Of a stretch of 64,000 bases of DNA, positions 1 to 8,688 are shown in pieces. The position numbers and the translations under genes are program-made. Source of the DNA: Aeromicrobium sp. Root472D3 (lineage in GTDB: Bacteria; Actinomycetota; Actinomycetes; Propionibacteriales; Nocardioidaceae); the NCBI RefSeq assembly GCF_001426485.1, contig NZ_LMET01000001.1:562992-626991 (forward strand), written 5' to 3'. The notes under the pieces are model-generated. The model saw only the letters and a list, made by a program, of their open reading frames with translations, was not told the DNA's origin and did no database searches. How positions within the stretch are numbered: position 1 is the first letter of the stretch; each line of letters begins with the position of its first letter.

Positions 1-23
1 TGGCGGCGCGCCCCGACGACCGA

Positions 24-57
24 CACCCCGATCGGACGGAGACGTCCGAACGGGGTG
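24..57 (-). terminator. Hairpin downstream of the oxidoreductase gene
   Basis: A 15-bp stem with one mismatch (24-38 with 43-57, loop GAGA) lies about 20 bases past the stop codon of the minus-strand oxidoreductase. No T-run follows, which is common for actinobacterial terminators. The terminator role is inferred from position and stem strength. Confidence 0.5.
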
Positions 58-78
58 ACGGTCGAGTGGGGGCGGTTG

Positions 79-1020
79 TCAGCTGAAGTCGAGCACGATG
101 CGTCCACGCACCCCGCCGCCGGCCAGCAGCTTGTGGGCCTCCGCCGCCTGCTCGGCCGGGAAGGTCGTGGCCACCCGCAACGTCAGCGTGCCGTCCTCGG
201 CCTGCTGACGGAGGCGGTCGAGCTTGTCGGTGTGGCCGACGGCGGACGAGACGAAGATCGGGTGCACCGAGATGTCGCGGTCGGTCGGACCGTCCCACCC
301 GCGGATGGTCACCAGCGCCCCGCCGTCCTTGATGGCCGCGAGCGTCTGGTCGATCTGCACGGAACCGTCGGCCAGGCCGTCGACGCCCTCGGGCACGGCG
401 GCGCGGATGGCGGCGGCCACGTCGTCGCCGCGGGGGACGACGATGTCGGCGCCCAGGTCGCGGACGAGGTCCTCCTCGCCCTCCTTCGCGTCGGCGACGA
501 CGCGCAGGCCGTCGGCCTTGGCCAGCTGCACGACGAATCCGCCGAATGCGCCGACCGCGCCGGTGACGGCGACGGTCCCGCCGGCCGGGACGGCCATCTC
601 GTCGAGGGCCAGGCGCGCGGTGAGCGCGTTCATGAGCAGGGTCGCCGCGGCTGCGTCGTCGGCACCGGCGGGTGCGGGGACGACCTGCTCGGCAGGCAGC
701 ACGATCTGGTCCTGGTAGGCGCCACGCGTCTCGCTGAGGGGAGCGACGACGGCGATCACGCGGTCGCCGACCGCGAACCGGTCGACACCCGGCCCGATCG
801 CGTCGACGACGCCGGACAGGTCCATGCCAGGGACGTGCGGCCCGGGCGGCACCTCGCCGTCGCGGTAATAGGCACCGCGGATCATCGCGGTGTCGGTGGG
901 GTTGACGGTCGCGGCGTGGACGCGGATGCGGATCTGGCCGTCCTGCGGATCCTGCACAGGAAGGTCGAGCACCTCCAGGTCGTCCTCGTCGCCGGGCATG
1001 GGCACTCCGATGGCTCGCAT
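79..1020 (-). CDS. NADP-dependent zinc-free alcohol dehydrogenase / quinone oxidoreductase-like protein (MDR superfamily)
   Basis: This 313-residue protein has the two-domain build of medium-chain dehydrogenases/reductases. A GroES-like N-terminal half contains VNPTD and the GPHVPGMDLSG stretch, and a Rossmann half carries TGAVGAFGG near residue 153. The zinc-ligand cysteines of classical alcohol dehydrogenases are absent, so it fits the quinone oxidoreductase branch, which reduces quinones or enones with NADPH in the cytosol. It has its own hairpin downstream and is separated by about 160 bases from the GntR gene on the same strand. The substrate cannot be told from sequence. Confidence 0.85.
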   Translation of the reverse strand: MRAIGVPMPGDEDDLEVLDLPVQDPQDGQIRIRVHAATVNPTDTAMIRGAYYRDGEVPPGPHVPGMDLSGVVDAIGPGVDRFAVGDRVIAVVAPLSETRGAYQDQIVLPAEQVVPAPAGADDAAAATLLMNALTARLALDEMAVPAGGTVAVTGAVGAFGGFVVQLAKADGLRVVADAKEGEEDLVRDLGADIVVPRGDDVAAAIRAAVPEGVDGLADGSVQIDQTLAAIKDGGALVTIRGWDGPTDRDISVHPIFVSSAVGHTDKLDRLRQQAEDGTLTLRVATTFPAEQAAEAHKLLAGGGVRGRIVLDFS

Positions 1021-1178
1021 GTCCGGTGCAACTCGGCCTGCACGATGCCTATTCCGGACAAGTGGTCGGCTCGGTGCGCGAGGACCGGCTCACACGGCGA
1101 GGTGAAGGCCTCGACCGCCACACCCAGGTCGACGGGGTGTGCCGTGACCGGCGACGTCGACGCGTACCGACTGGCGTC

Positions 1179-1880
1179 TCAGCTGGTCGCCTCGAAGGCG
1201 CGAACCATCTGCGCACACGCGCGGTCGAGGTAGGCACGGAGGTGTCGTGCAGCCTCTTCGACGTCGCCGCTCTCGATGAGCTCGCAGATCGTCACGTTGT
1301 CGGTCAGGTAGGGGTCGTGGAAGTCCTTCAGAGGAGTCATGACATGGAACGCGAGACGCTGCTCGGCGAGCAGCTGACTCATCGTCGCGTCGAGGCGACG
1401 GTTGCCGGCCAGACCCGCTATCGCGAGGTGGAAGTGCATGTTCGCGGTGCCGAGCCCCCGCCAGTCCTCTGCCTCCGCGGCTGAGAGCCCCTCGGTCACG
1501 GCCAGTCGGATCTTGCTCTTCTGAGCCTGGGTGTGCCGTTCGGTCTGGGCGAGCGCCGACGTCTCCAGCATCGTGCGGAACTGGTAGATCGACGTGACGT
1601 CGTCCGCGGTGAGCTCGCGGACGAAGACCCCCCGGTTCATCTCGTGGACGAGCAGCTTCTCGTGCGCCAGGATGCGGAACGCCTCGCGCAGCGTGTTGCG
1701 TGACACCGACATGGCGGCGGCGAAGGCTTCTTCCGACAGGCGCGTGCCGGGGACGATGCGTCCCTCGATCAGATAGCCCCGGAGCACGTCGACGACGCGC
1801 TCAGCGGTGCTCGCCGCGACGGGCGCAGGCCTGCCCGCGAACAGGTCCGCCACGACGTCGAGGCCGTGGGTCTGAGTCAT
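1179..1880 (-). CDS. GntR-family transcriptional regulator, FadR/FCD type
   Basis: The 233-residue protein has an N-terminal winged helix-turn-helix (about residues 25-95, including PGTRLSEEAFA and VSRNTLREAF) followed by an all-helical FCD ligand domain (about 100-225). It is transcribed divergently from the ABC-transporter catabolic operon starting at 2103. That arrangement is typical of a local repressor released by the operon's substrate or an intermediate. The intergenic region holds a plausible promoter and a short palindrome that could be its operator. Metal-binding His/Asp residues of FCD domains appear to be present, but I did not verify their geometry. The family call is strong; the ligand is unknown. 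Confidence 0.9.
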   Translation of the reverse strand: MTQTHGLDVVADLFAGRPAPVAASTAERVVDVLRGYLIEGRIVPGTRLSEEAFAAAMSVSRNTLREAFRILAHEKLLVHEMNRGVFVRELTADDVTSIYQFRTMLETSALAQTERHTQAQKSKIRLAVTEGLSAAEAEDWRGLGTANMHFHLAIAGLAGNRRLDATMSQLLAEQRLAFHVMTPLKDFHDPYLTDNVTICELIESGDVEEAARHLRAYLDRACAQMVRAFEATS

Positions 1881-2009
1881 GTGAGGTCCTGTCCTGAGAA
1901 GATTCCCGCAGCGTAGCGCGGATCGCTCAACAAATCACCCGTTTTCAGCCGCCGCTTTATTGCCGTGATGTTAAGGAGTTTCAGGGGCGTTAAAGGTCAA
2001 GTAAAAGGA

Positions 2010-2038
2010 TTGCAGAATGTGTGAACAATCCGTATCGT
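2010..2038 (+). promoter_or_regulatory. Putative sigma-70-type promoter of the catabolic operon
   Basis: TTGCAG at 2010-2015 and TATCGT at 2033-2038 are separated by exactly 17 bases, upstream of the transporter gene and in an unusually AT-rich patch for this window. This is pattern matching only; no start site has been mapped. Confidence 0.4.
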
Positions 2039-2047
2039 CCTTCGTAC

Positions 2048-2063
2048 TGTGGTCGAGGCCACA
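2048..2063. promoter_or_regulatory. Short palindrome, candidate GntR operator
   Basis: TGTGG and CCACA are separated by six bases just downstream of the putative -10 box and before the ribosome binding site of the first operon gene. Binding there would block transcription, as FadR/FCD regulators often do. The match is short, so the assignment is tentative. Confidence 0.35.
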
Positions 2064-2102
2064 CCCACCCAGCCTCCTTGGCTCGACATCGAAGGACTGA
2101 AC

Positions 2103-3272
2103 ATGAACGTTTTCGCTACGACTGACGGGGGTCGGGGACGGGCAGCGCTGCGTCGAAGGACCAGCAGGACCTCCCTCGCGCTGGTCGCTGTCGGCGGGAT
2201 CCTCACGCTCGCCGCCTGTGGTGGGGGCTCTGACTCTGCGAGCTCCGGCTCCGGATCCGGAGGCAGCGTCGATGTCGCCGAGTACAAGGCCGGTGCCGAG
2301 GAGGCCATGAAGCCCGTCGAGACGTTCGACGGCCCGACGGAGGGCCCGGCGGCTGCCGCCGGCAAGAAGGTCGTCTTCATCACCTGCGGCTTCGAGGCCG
2401 AGGGGTGCAACCTCCCGGGCAAGGCCGCCAAGGAGGCCGGAGACGCACTCGGCTGGGACGTCACGGTCGTCGACGGCAAGTTCGATCCTCGCATCTACTC
2501 GCGGGCCATCCAGAACGCCATCGACTCGAACGCCGACGGCATCATCATCGACGCCATCGACGCCGACGCCATCTCCGGGCCGCTCAAGGCCGCTCGCGCC
2601 AAGGGCATCGTGGTGGGCAGCTACGACTCCCTGAACGAGGTCAGCGACACCAGCGTGTCGTACGACGTGCAGGCCAGCACCGAGAAGCAGGGCAAGGCCA
2701 TGGCCGACTACATGATCTGGAAGACCGATGGGAAGGCCAAGGCCTTCATCCTGAACGCGCCGGAGTTCAAGGCCCCCTTCGCCTGGACCGAGACCGCTGA
2801 GAAGGCGATCAAGGACTGCTCGTCGTGCGAGATCACGGGCTCGCAGAAGTTCACCGCCGGTGACGCGGCGACCCGTCTCCCGCAGCTCACGGTGTCGTCC
2901 GTCCGCCAGAACCCCGACACGAACGTCATGATCGCCTCGTACGACGCCGCGATGCTGGCCAGCATCCCCTCGATGCAGAGCGCCGGCATCCTCAAGGACG
3001 TGAAGGTCGGGACGTTCAACGGCATCAGCGCCGCGATGGACCTGATCCGCAAGGGTCAGCTCACGGCGTCGGTGGGAGGCGCGATGGAGTGGGGCGCCTG
3101 GGCGTCGATGGACAACATGAACCGCATGCTCGCCGGCGAGGAAGCCGTCGAGCAGAACGTCCCGGTGCGGCTCATCACCGCCGAGAACGTCGACACCATC
3201 GACCCGAGCGGTCCGTGGACCGGTGACATCGACTTCCGGGCCGAGTACAAGAAGATCTGGGACGGGGAGTAG
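2103..3272 (+). CDS. Substrate-binding lipoprotein of an Rbs-type (CUT2) ABC importer
   Basis: The 389-residue product begins with a charged N-terminus, a hydrophobic stretch and a lipobox LAAC, which places the lipid-anchored Cys at residue 39 outside the membrane. The rest resembles periplasmic-binding-protein type 1 receptors (ribose/LacI-like fold), with repeated alpha/beta segments such as AIDADAISGPLKAARAKG. I chose ATG 2103 because AAGGA lies six bases upstream and the lipoprotein signal begins there; an in-frame ATG at 2049 lies inside the presumed promoter region. The ATPase and permease genes follow directly. CUT2 receptors usually bind sugars, but the neighbouring enzymes point to a nitrogen-containing or oxidisable substrate. 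Confidence 0.88.
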   Translation: MNVFATTDGGRGRAALRRRTSRTSLALVAVGGILTLAACGGGSDSASSGSGSGGSVDVAEYKAGAEEAMKPVETFDGPTEGPAAAAGKKVVFITCGFEAEGCNLPGKAAKEAGDALGWDVTVVDGKFDPRIYSRAIQNAIDSNADGIIIDAIDADAISGPLKAARAKGIVVGSYDSLNEVSDTSVSYDVQASTEKQGKAMADYMIWKTDGKAKAFILNAPEFKAPFAWTETAEKAIKDCSSCEITGSQKFTAGDAATRLPQLTVSSVRQNPDTNVMIASYDAAMLASIPSMQSAGILKDVKVGTFNGISAAMDLIRKGQLTASVGGAMEWGAWASMDNMNRMLAGEEAVEQNVPVRLITAENVDTIDPSGPWTGDIDFRAEYKKIWDGE

Positions 3273-3278
3273 CACCAG

Positions 3279-4730
3279 ATGCCCTCGACGCGCACGGCAG
3301 CCATCCAGATCCGTGGTCTCAGCAAGACGTTCGGCGCCACTCGCGCCCTCAGCAACGTCTCGATGGAGGTCGCACCGGGCAGCATCCACGCACTGATCGG
3401 GCTCAACGGGTCCGGCAAGTCGACGCTGGTCAAGGTTCTGTCCGGCTTCTACGCGGCGGACGAGGGCGACGTCTCGATGGGGGAGGTGGTCTTCGTCCAC
3501 CAGGACCTGGGCCTCCTCCCCTCGTTGACCGTGCTGGAGAACTTCAGCATCGGCCGACCCATGGCCATGAGACGTGGACAGATCGACCGCAGAGCCGAGG
3601 AGGAGCGGGCCCGTGCGGCCCTGGCCGAGTTCGGGCTCGAGCACACCGTCCGCCAGCAGATCTCGTCGCTCACCCAGGCTCAGTGCGCCATCATCGCGAT
3701 CGCGCGGGCCCTCGACCGGTCCGCGTCGGGCGACGTCGCCGCCCTCGTGCTCGACGAGCCCACCTCGGCCCTGCCGAGCCACGAGATCGAGATGCTCGCC
3801 GCGGCCATGAGGACGTACGCGGACCGTGGGATCGGCATCGTGTTCATCACGCATCGGCTGCAGGAGGTCGTGGACCTCGCGGACACCCTCACCGTGCTGC
3901 GCAACGGGCAGCTCGTCTACTCCGGACCGACCGAGGGGACATCGATCCCCGGCATGGTCGAGATGATGGTCGGCGACGCACCCACCCGCGTCGAGGCCGA
4001 GTGGACGCCCCCGGTCAGGACGGGTGAACCGGTCCTGGAGGCTCGCGCGATCGTCTCCGACACGCTCGACCGGCTCGACCTGTCGGTCTACTCCGGTGAG
4101 ATCCTCGGCGTCTTCGGCATGACCGGCAGCGGGCTGGAAACCCTCGGGTCGGTCCTGTCCGGACGCGAAGCGGCAGCAGGCGGCACGGTCCAGCTCGACG
4201 GCTCCCCCCTCGTGGCCAACAGCCCGCGCGTGCAGACGATCGGTTACGTCCCGAGCGACCGACCGCGGCGGGGCGTCCTCCCCGGCCTGAGTGTCAGGGA
4301 GAACATCTCCATCCGCTCCCTCAAGGGCACGCTGTCTCGCGGGCAGATCTCACGCCGGAAGGAGGTTGCCCTCGCCCAGCGGTGGGCCGAGGACCTGCGC
4401 ATCAAGCCCAGCGACGCGAGCGTCCCGATCCTGACGCTCAGCGGCGGCAACCAGCAGAAGGCCATCCTGGCGCGTTGGCTCGCCGTGGACCCCCGGGCGA
4501 TCGTCGCCGAGGAGCCGACGCAGGGCATCGACGTCTGGGCCAAGACCGAGATCCTGCACCGCCTGCGCGGCGCCGCCGAGAACGGGGCAGCCGTGCTCCT
4601 GACCGCGGTCGAGCCCGAGGAGATCCTCGACTTCTGCGACCGCGTCGTCGTCCTGCGCAAGGGCCGTGTCGTCCTCGACGAGCAGCGGTCCGACCTCACC
4701 ATCACTGACATCCTCAGTGCGATGCACTGA
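3279..4730 (+). CDS. Tandem ATP-binding subunit of the Rbs-type ABC importer
   Basis: The 483-residue protein contains two fused nucleotide-binding domains, as in RbsA/MglA. The first has Walker A GLNGSGKST (41-49), a poor signature region (SLTQAQ) and Walker B LVLDEPTSAL. The second has a degenerate Walker A (GMTGSGLET), a clear LSGGNQQK signature (near 387) and VAEEPTQGID in place of the usual LDEPT. Between Walker A and the Q-loop (VHQDLG) the first domain looks about 20 residues shorter than RbsA, judged from memory of that family. The gene starts six bases after the binding-protein stop. It powers uptake together with the single permease downstream. Confidence 0.9.
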   Translation: MPSTRTAAIQIRGLSKTFGATRALSNVSMEVAPGSIHALIGLNGSGKSTLVKVLSGFYAADEGDVSMGEVVFVHQDLGLLPSLTVLENFSIGRPMAMRRGQIDRRAEEERARAALAEFGLEHTVRQQISSLTQAQCAIIAIARALDRSASGDVAALVLDEPTSALPSHEIEMLAAAMRTYADRGIGIVFITHRLQEVVDLADTLTVLRNGQLVYSGPTEGTSIPGMVEMMVGDAPTRVEAEWTPPVRTGEPVLEARAIVSDTLDRLDLSVYSGEILGVFGMTGSGLETLGSVLSGREAAAGGTVQLDGSPLVANSPRVQTIGYVPSDRPRRGVLPGLSVRENISIRSLKGTLSRGQISRRKEVALAQRWAEDLRIKPSDASVPILTLSGGNQQKAILARWLAVDPRAIVAEEPTQGIDVWAKTEILHRLRGAAENGAAVLLTAVEPEEILDFCDRVVVLRKGRVVLDEQRSDLTITDILSAMH

Positions 4731-4755
4731 CCCTGAACCCTCCGGAGACGAGAAC

Positions 4756-5772
4756 ATGGCACGCACAGATGCAGCCGCGCAGACGGCCGGCACCAGCACG
4801 AGCGGCAGGGCCGCGTTCCTGACCGAGCTACCCCGCTTCGGGATGGTGGGGCTGCTCGTGATCATCGTCGTGGTCTTCAGCGTGCTGAGGCCCGACTCGT
4901 TCGCGACCACCGACAACATCCGGACGGTCCTCGTCGAGAGCGCGGTCCTGACGATCCTCGCGCTGGCCGTCATGATCCCCTTGATCGCCAACGACTTCGA
5001 CCTGTCGGTAGCCGCGCAGCTGGGGTTCGCGTCGATCCTCGCGGCCGGCCTGCCGGGCAAGCAGGGCCTCTCGGTCCCGCTCGTCATCCTGGTCGTCCTG
5101 GCAGTCGGTGCCGTCATCGGCATCATCCACAGCGTCCTGATCGTCATGTTCGAGCTCCCGTCGGTCGTCGTCACCCTGGCCACCAGCACGGTCCTCGGCG
5201 GAATCGTCCTCTGGTACACCGACGGAGCCGTCCTGTACGAGGGAGTGCCCGCCTCGCTCACCGACCTGGGTCAGAAGGACGTCGTGGGCGTGCCGCTCCC
5301 GATCATCTACATGGTCGTGGTCGCCGCCGTCCTGTGGTTCATCCTGGAGCGCCGACCGTGGGGTCGTTACCTGTACGCCGTCGGCAGCTCACCGGTCTCG
5401 GCGCGTCTGGCCGGCGTCAACGCCCCGCGGGTGCGTGCCACCGCGCTCATCGCCTGCTCGGTGCTGGCAGCACTGGCCGGCCTGATCCTCACGGCCCGGA
5501 TCGGATCGGGCAACCCCTCGATCTCGAATGCGTACTTCCTGCCGGCGTTCGCCGCCGCCTTCCTGAGCCTGGCCGCGTTCAAGCTCGGCTTCTTCAACCC
5601 GCTCGGAGTCGTGCTGTCGGTCTACCTGCTCGCCATCGGCGTCAACGGTCTGACCCTCCTGGGAGCCCCGTCCTGGGTCGAGCCGGTGTTCAACGGTCTC
5701 GCCCTCATCATCGCGATCGGTCTCGCCCGACTCTCCGTCGGCAAGTCCCGCAAGCTGTTCAGCGGCGTCTGA
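4756..5772 (+). CDS. Membrane permease of the Rbs-type ABC importer
   Basis: The 338-residue protein is highly hydrophobic with roughly 8-10 membrane segments and the family region around NDFDLSVAAQLGFASILAA. It also has the cytoplasmic-loop pattern TRIGSGNPSISNAYFLPAFAA in slightly altered form (ARIGSGNPS). I chose ATG 4756 because GGAGACGAGA just upstream serves as ribosome binding site and the N-terminus then reads as a short cytosolic tail. Only one permease gene is present, so the channel is presumably a homodimer. It lies 25 bases after the ATPase stop and 27 before the GMC oxidoreductase. Confidence 0.88.
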   Translation: MARTDAAAQTAGTSTSGRAAFLTELPRFGMVGLLVIIVVVFSVLRPDSFATTDNIRTVLVESAVLTILALAVMIPLIANDFDLSVAAQLGFASILAAGLPGKQGLSVPLVILVVLAVGAVIGIIHSVLIVMFELPSVVVTLATSTVLGGIVLWYTDGAVLYEGVPASLTDLGQKDVVGVPLPIIYMVVVAAVLWFILERRPWGRYLYAVGSSPVSARLAGVNAPRVRATALIACSVLAALAGLILTARIGSGNPSISNAYFLPAFAAAFLSLAAFKLGFFNPLGVVLSVYLLAIGVNGLTLLGAPSWVEPVFNGLALIIAIGLARLSVGKSRKLFSGV

Positions 5773-5799
5773 CACACCACGAGCCAAGGAGCACGACAC

Positions 5800-7452
5800 A
5801 TGTCCAACACGACACCACGTCCGGACCGCACCGACGTCCTGGTCATCGGCGCAGGACCCTCGGGCGCCATCGCGACGAGCCGCTTGGTCGCGGCGGGGTT
5901 CGGGGTCGTCTGCCTGGAGCAAGGCGACTGGACGAGGCGCTCCGAGTTCACCGGCGCCACGAAGGACTGGGAGCTGTCCGCCCAGCGGGACTGGCACCCG
6001 AACCCCAACGTCCGCAACCGCCCTGCCGACTACCCCATCGACGTCACGGAGTCGGACGTCAACCCGCTGATGTACTCCGGTGTGGGCGGAAGCACCATCC
6101 TGTACGGCGCCCACTGGGTGCGCTCGCTTCCGTCCGACTTCCGTGTCAGGACCCTCGACGGTGTCGCCGACGACTGGCCGATCTCCTACGAGGACCTGCA
6201 GCCGTACTACGAGCAGATGGACCAGGAATTCGGCATCTCCGGACTGGGCGACGACCCGACGTACCCGGACACCGCGGCACCTCCGCTGCCCCCGTTGCCG
6301 ATCGGCCGCATCGGCCTGCGTGCCGCACAGGGCATGGACGCGCTCGGCTGGCACTGGTGGCCCGCACCCAACGCGATCGCCTCCCGCGGGTACCGCGGGC
6401 GGGACGCGTGCATCCGTCGCGGCACCTGCCAGACCGGATGCCCCGAGGGTGCCAAGGCGTCAGCCGACATCACGCACTGGCCGTCCAACATCGAGAAGGG
6501 CGCTCGTCTCGTCACCGGCGCCCGGGTCAGCGAGATCACCGTCGACGAGAACGGGCTCGCCAATGGCGCGGTCTACATCGACCGCGACGGCGTCACCCAT
6601 CACCAGAGGGCTGACGTCGTGATCGTGGCGGCCAACGGCGTCGGGACGCCGCGTCTGCTGCAGATGTCGACCTCGGCGCGCTTCCAGGACGGCCTCGCGA
6701 ACTCGTCCGGCATGGTCGGTCGCCGGCTCATGATGCACCCGTACGCGGCCGTCAACGGGCTGTACGACGAGGATCTCGAGAGCTGGCTGGGGCCCGCGGG
6801 CCAGTCGATCGTCTCGACCCAGTTCTACGAGACGGACCACAGCCGGGGGTTCGTGCGGGGAGCCAAGTGGCAGGTCATGCCCGCCGGCGGTCCGCTCGGC
6901 AACAGGTCCGGGTACGCCGGCCTCCCGGGATCGGACGAGAGCGGCGACCCGCTCGCCGGCTGGGGTGAGGACTTCCACCACCAGGCCCGCAAGAGCTTCG
7001 GACGCTCGTTCGAGTGGGGCATCATCGCCGAGGACCTGCCTGACGCGGAGAACCGCGTCGTGCTGTCGGACTCGCTGGTCGACTCCGACGGCCTCCCGGC
7101 ACCCAAGATCCAGTACCGGTCCAGCGAGAACACCCGCAAGCTGCTGGAGTTCCACGTCGCCCGCGCCCGCGAGGCGCACGTCGCTGCCGGCGCCGTCGAG
7201 ACGCACGCGACGCCGCTCATGCGTGACTGCGGCTGGCACCTCCTCGGGACGGCGCGCATGGGCGACGACCCGTCCGACAGCGTCGTGGACACCTACGGAC
7301 GCACCCATGACGTCCCCAACCTGTTCGTGATGGACGGCAGCACGTTCGTGACGTCGTCGGGCATGAACCCGACCGCGACGATCGCCGCCCTGGCGCTGCG
7401 CTCGGTCGAGCACCTCATCCAGAACCGACGCGAGCAGAAGGTCTCCGCATGA
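5800..7452 (+). CDS. GMC-family FAD-dependent oxidoreductase
   Basis: The 550-residue enzyme starts with the dinucleotide-binding motif VIGAGPSGAIATSRL. It has the middle motif GVGGSTILYGAHW and ends with the GMC C-terminal pattern: CGWHLLGTARMG, with the catalytic His region, then SGMNPTATIA. It should oxidise an alcohol or polyol group, passing electrons to an acceptor rather than necessarily to oxygen. A cysteine cluster (CIRRGTCQTGCPEGAK near residue 204) resembles those seen in gluconate/sorbitol dehydrogenase-like GMC proteins. An AAGGAG site lies eight bases before the ATG. It overlaps the next small gene by four bases (ATGA), so the two are translationally coupled and may form a complex. 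Confidence 0.88.
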   Translation: MSNTTPRPDRTDVLVIGAGPSGAIATSRLVAAGFGVVCLEQGDWTRRSEFTGATKDWELSAQRDWHPNPNVRNRPADYPIDVTESDVNPLMYSGVGGSTILYGAHWVRSLPSDFRVRTLDGVADDWPISYEDLQPYYEQMDQEFGISGLGDDPTYPDTAAPPLPPLPIGRIGLRAAQGMDALGWHWWPAPNAIASRGYRGRDACIRRGTCQTGCPEGAKASADITHWPSNIEKGARLVTGARVSEITVDENGLANGAVYIDRDGVTHHQRADVVIVAANGVGTPRLLQMSTSARFQDGLANSSGMVGRRLMMHPYAAVNGLYDEDLESWLGPAGQSIVSTQFYETDHSRGFVRGAKWQVMPAGGPLGNRSGYAGLPGSDESGDPLAGWGEDFHHQARKSFGRSFEWGIIAEDLPDAENRVVLSDSLVDSDGLPAPKIQYRSSENTRKLLEFHVARAREAHVAAGAVETHATPLMRDCGWHLLGTARMGDDPSDSVVDTYGRTHDVPNLFVMDGSTFVTSSGMNPTATIAALALRSVEHLIQNRREQKVSA

Positions 7453-7883
7453 CACGACTCGACCTCACCCTCGGCCTCTCGGGAAACCAGCGCGAGACCT
7501 ACGGCCAGATCGCGGACGTCCTCATCTGCGAGGCCGACGGGATGCCCTCGGCCACCCAGGTCGAGGTGCACACCCGGTGGATCGACGAGGCGCTCCGCCT
7601 TCGTCCGGACCTGCGCGAGGGACTCGACGCCGCCCTCGAGCTCGTGCGCACGGCGCCGGACGTGCGTCAGGTGCTGGGAAGACTCGCCGTCGATCACCCC
7701 GACGTGTTCACGGCTCTGGGCACCCTCACGGCCGGCGCGTACTACATGGACGACCGGGTGCGCGAGCTGATGGGCTACCCGGGCCAGGAGGAACGGCGGC
7801 TCGTCGACGACACCTCCGAGTACCTCGACATGCTCGAGCGGGTCGTCGAGCGAGGCCCCGTCTACCGACCTACGCCGTCCTGA
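7449..7883 (+). CDS. Small protein coupled to the GMC oxidoreductase, possibly a gluconate-2-dehydrogenase-subunit-3-like partner
   Basis: This 144-residue protein has no signal peptide, membrane segment or cofactor motif. It is mostly helical, and the stretch ALGTLTAGAYYMDDRVRELMGYPGQ recalls the small subunits that pair with GMC or gluconate dehydrogenases. Its start overlaps the stop of the GMC gene (ATGA), which argues for stoichiometric co-production. The partner role is inferred from coupling and that weak resemblance. It could also be an unrelated hypothetical protein, although its place in the operon makes it very likely to be real. Confidence 0.7.
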   Translation: MTRLDLTLGLSGNQRETYGQIADVLICEADGMPSATQVEVHTRWIDEALRLRPDLREGLDAALELVRTAPDVRQVLGRLAVDHPDVFTALGTLTAGAYYMDDRVRELMGYPGQEERRLVDDTSEYLDMLERVVERGPVYRPTPS

Positions 7884-7932
7884 TCCCCTCATCGCACCCC
7901 ACCCCACCTCACCGCAACGAAAGGGCACCTCT

Positions 7933-8688
7933 GTGTCGACCAGCAAGCGCGTAGCCATCGTGACCGGAGCCGCGTCGGGCATCGGCAGGGCCGCAGCCGT
8001 CGAGCTCGTTGCTCGAGGGCTGGACGTGGTCGTGGCCGACCTCGACGGCGACGGGGCGGCCCGGGTTTCCGGCGAGCTGTCCGAATCCGGTGTCGCCCAC
8101 GCCGTTCAGGTCGACATGTCCGACGCATCCCAGGTCGAGCGACTCGTCGACGAGACGGCAGCCACGTTCGGTCGTCTCGACGTGGTGGTCAACAACGCCG
8201 GCGTCCAGCGGTCCGGAGCGGTCACCGAGTTCGCCGAGAGCGACTGGGACCTCCTGCTCGGGATCAACCCCAAGTCCTGCTTCCTGTCCGCCAAGTACGC
8301 CGTTCCCCTGTTGAGGCAGAACGAGACCGGCGGGTCCATCGTCAACGTCTCGTCCATCGCCGGGCTCAAGGGAGGCCCGGGGCAGACCGCTTACTCGGCC
8401 TCCAAGGGCGCGATCGTGGCGTTCTCACGCGCACTCGCCGTCGAGCTCGCCAGCGACTCCATCCGCGTCAACTGCCTGTGCCCAGGGTGGGTCGACACCC
8501 CGTTCAACGAGCCGGCCATCGAGTTCATGGGAGGACGGAGGAAGCAGGACGAGATGATCGCCGCGACCGTCCCTCTCGGACGGCAGGGGCGTCCCGAGGA
8601 GATCGCCCGCACGATCGCGTTCCTGGCTCTGGACGACTCGGCATACATGACGGGTCAGGCGCTGGTCGTCGACGGAGGTCAGATCTGA
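7933..8688 (+). CDS. Short-chain dehydrogenase/reductase (SDR)
   Basis: The 251-residue protein is a classical SDR: TGAASGIGRA cofactor loop near residue 13, NNAG near 87, the catalytic Ser followed by YSASKG, and the C-terminal segment MTGQALVVDGG. The acidic residue after the second strand (VVADLDGD) favours NAD(H) over NADP(H). It starts with GTG at 7933, preceded by GAAAGGG. In this operon it probably oxidises the product of the GMC enzyme or another hydroxyl of the imported substrate. Its stop overlaps the next start by one base (TGATG). Confidence 0.9.
   Translation: MSTSKRVAIVTGAASGIGRAAAVELVARGLDVVVADLDGDGAARVSGELSESGVAHAVQVDMSDASQVERLVDETAATFGRLDVVVNNAGVQRSGAVTEFAESDWDLLLGINPKSCFLSAKYAVPLLRQNETGGSIVNVSSIAGLKGGPGQTAYSASKGAIVAFSRALAVELASDSIRVNCLCPGWVDTPFNEPAIEFMGGRRKQDEMIAATVPLGRQGRPEEIARTIAFLALDDSAYMTGQALVVDGGQI

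Noticed and set aside
2049..2102. Upstream ATG extending the binding lipoprotein by 18 residues
   Set aside because: It would place the start within the promoter/operator region and ahead of the lipoprotein signal, whereas ATG 2103 has a good ribosome binding site.
1971..3854. A 627-codon minus-strand frame reaching into the GntR/ABC intergenic region
   Set aside because: It opposes the lipoprotein and ATPase genes, both with strong motifs, and starts in the AT-rich promoter region without a ribosome binding site.
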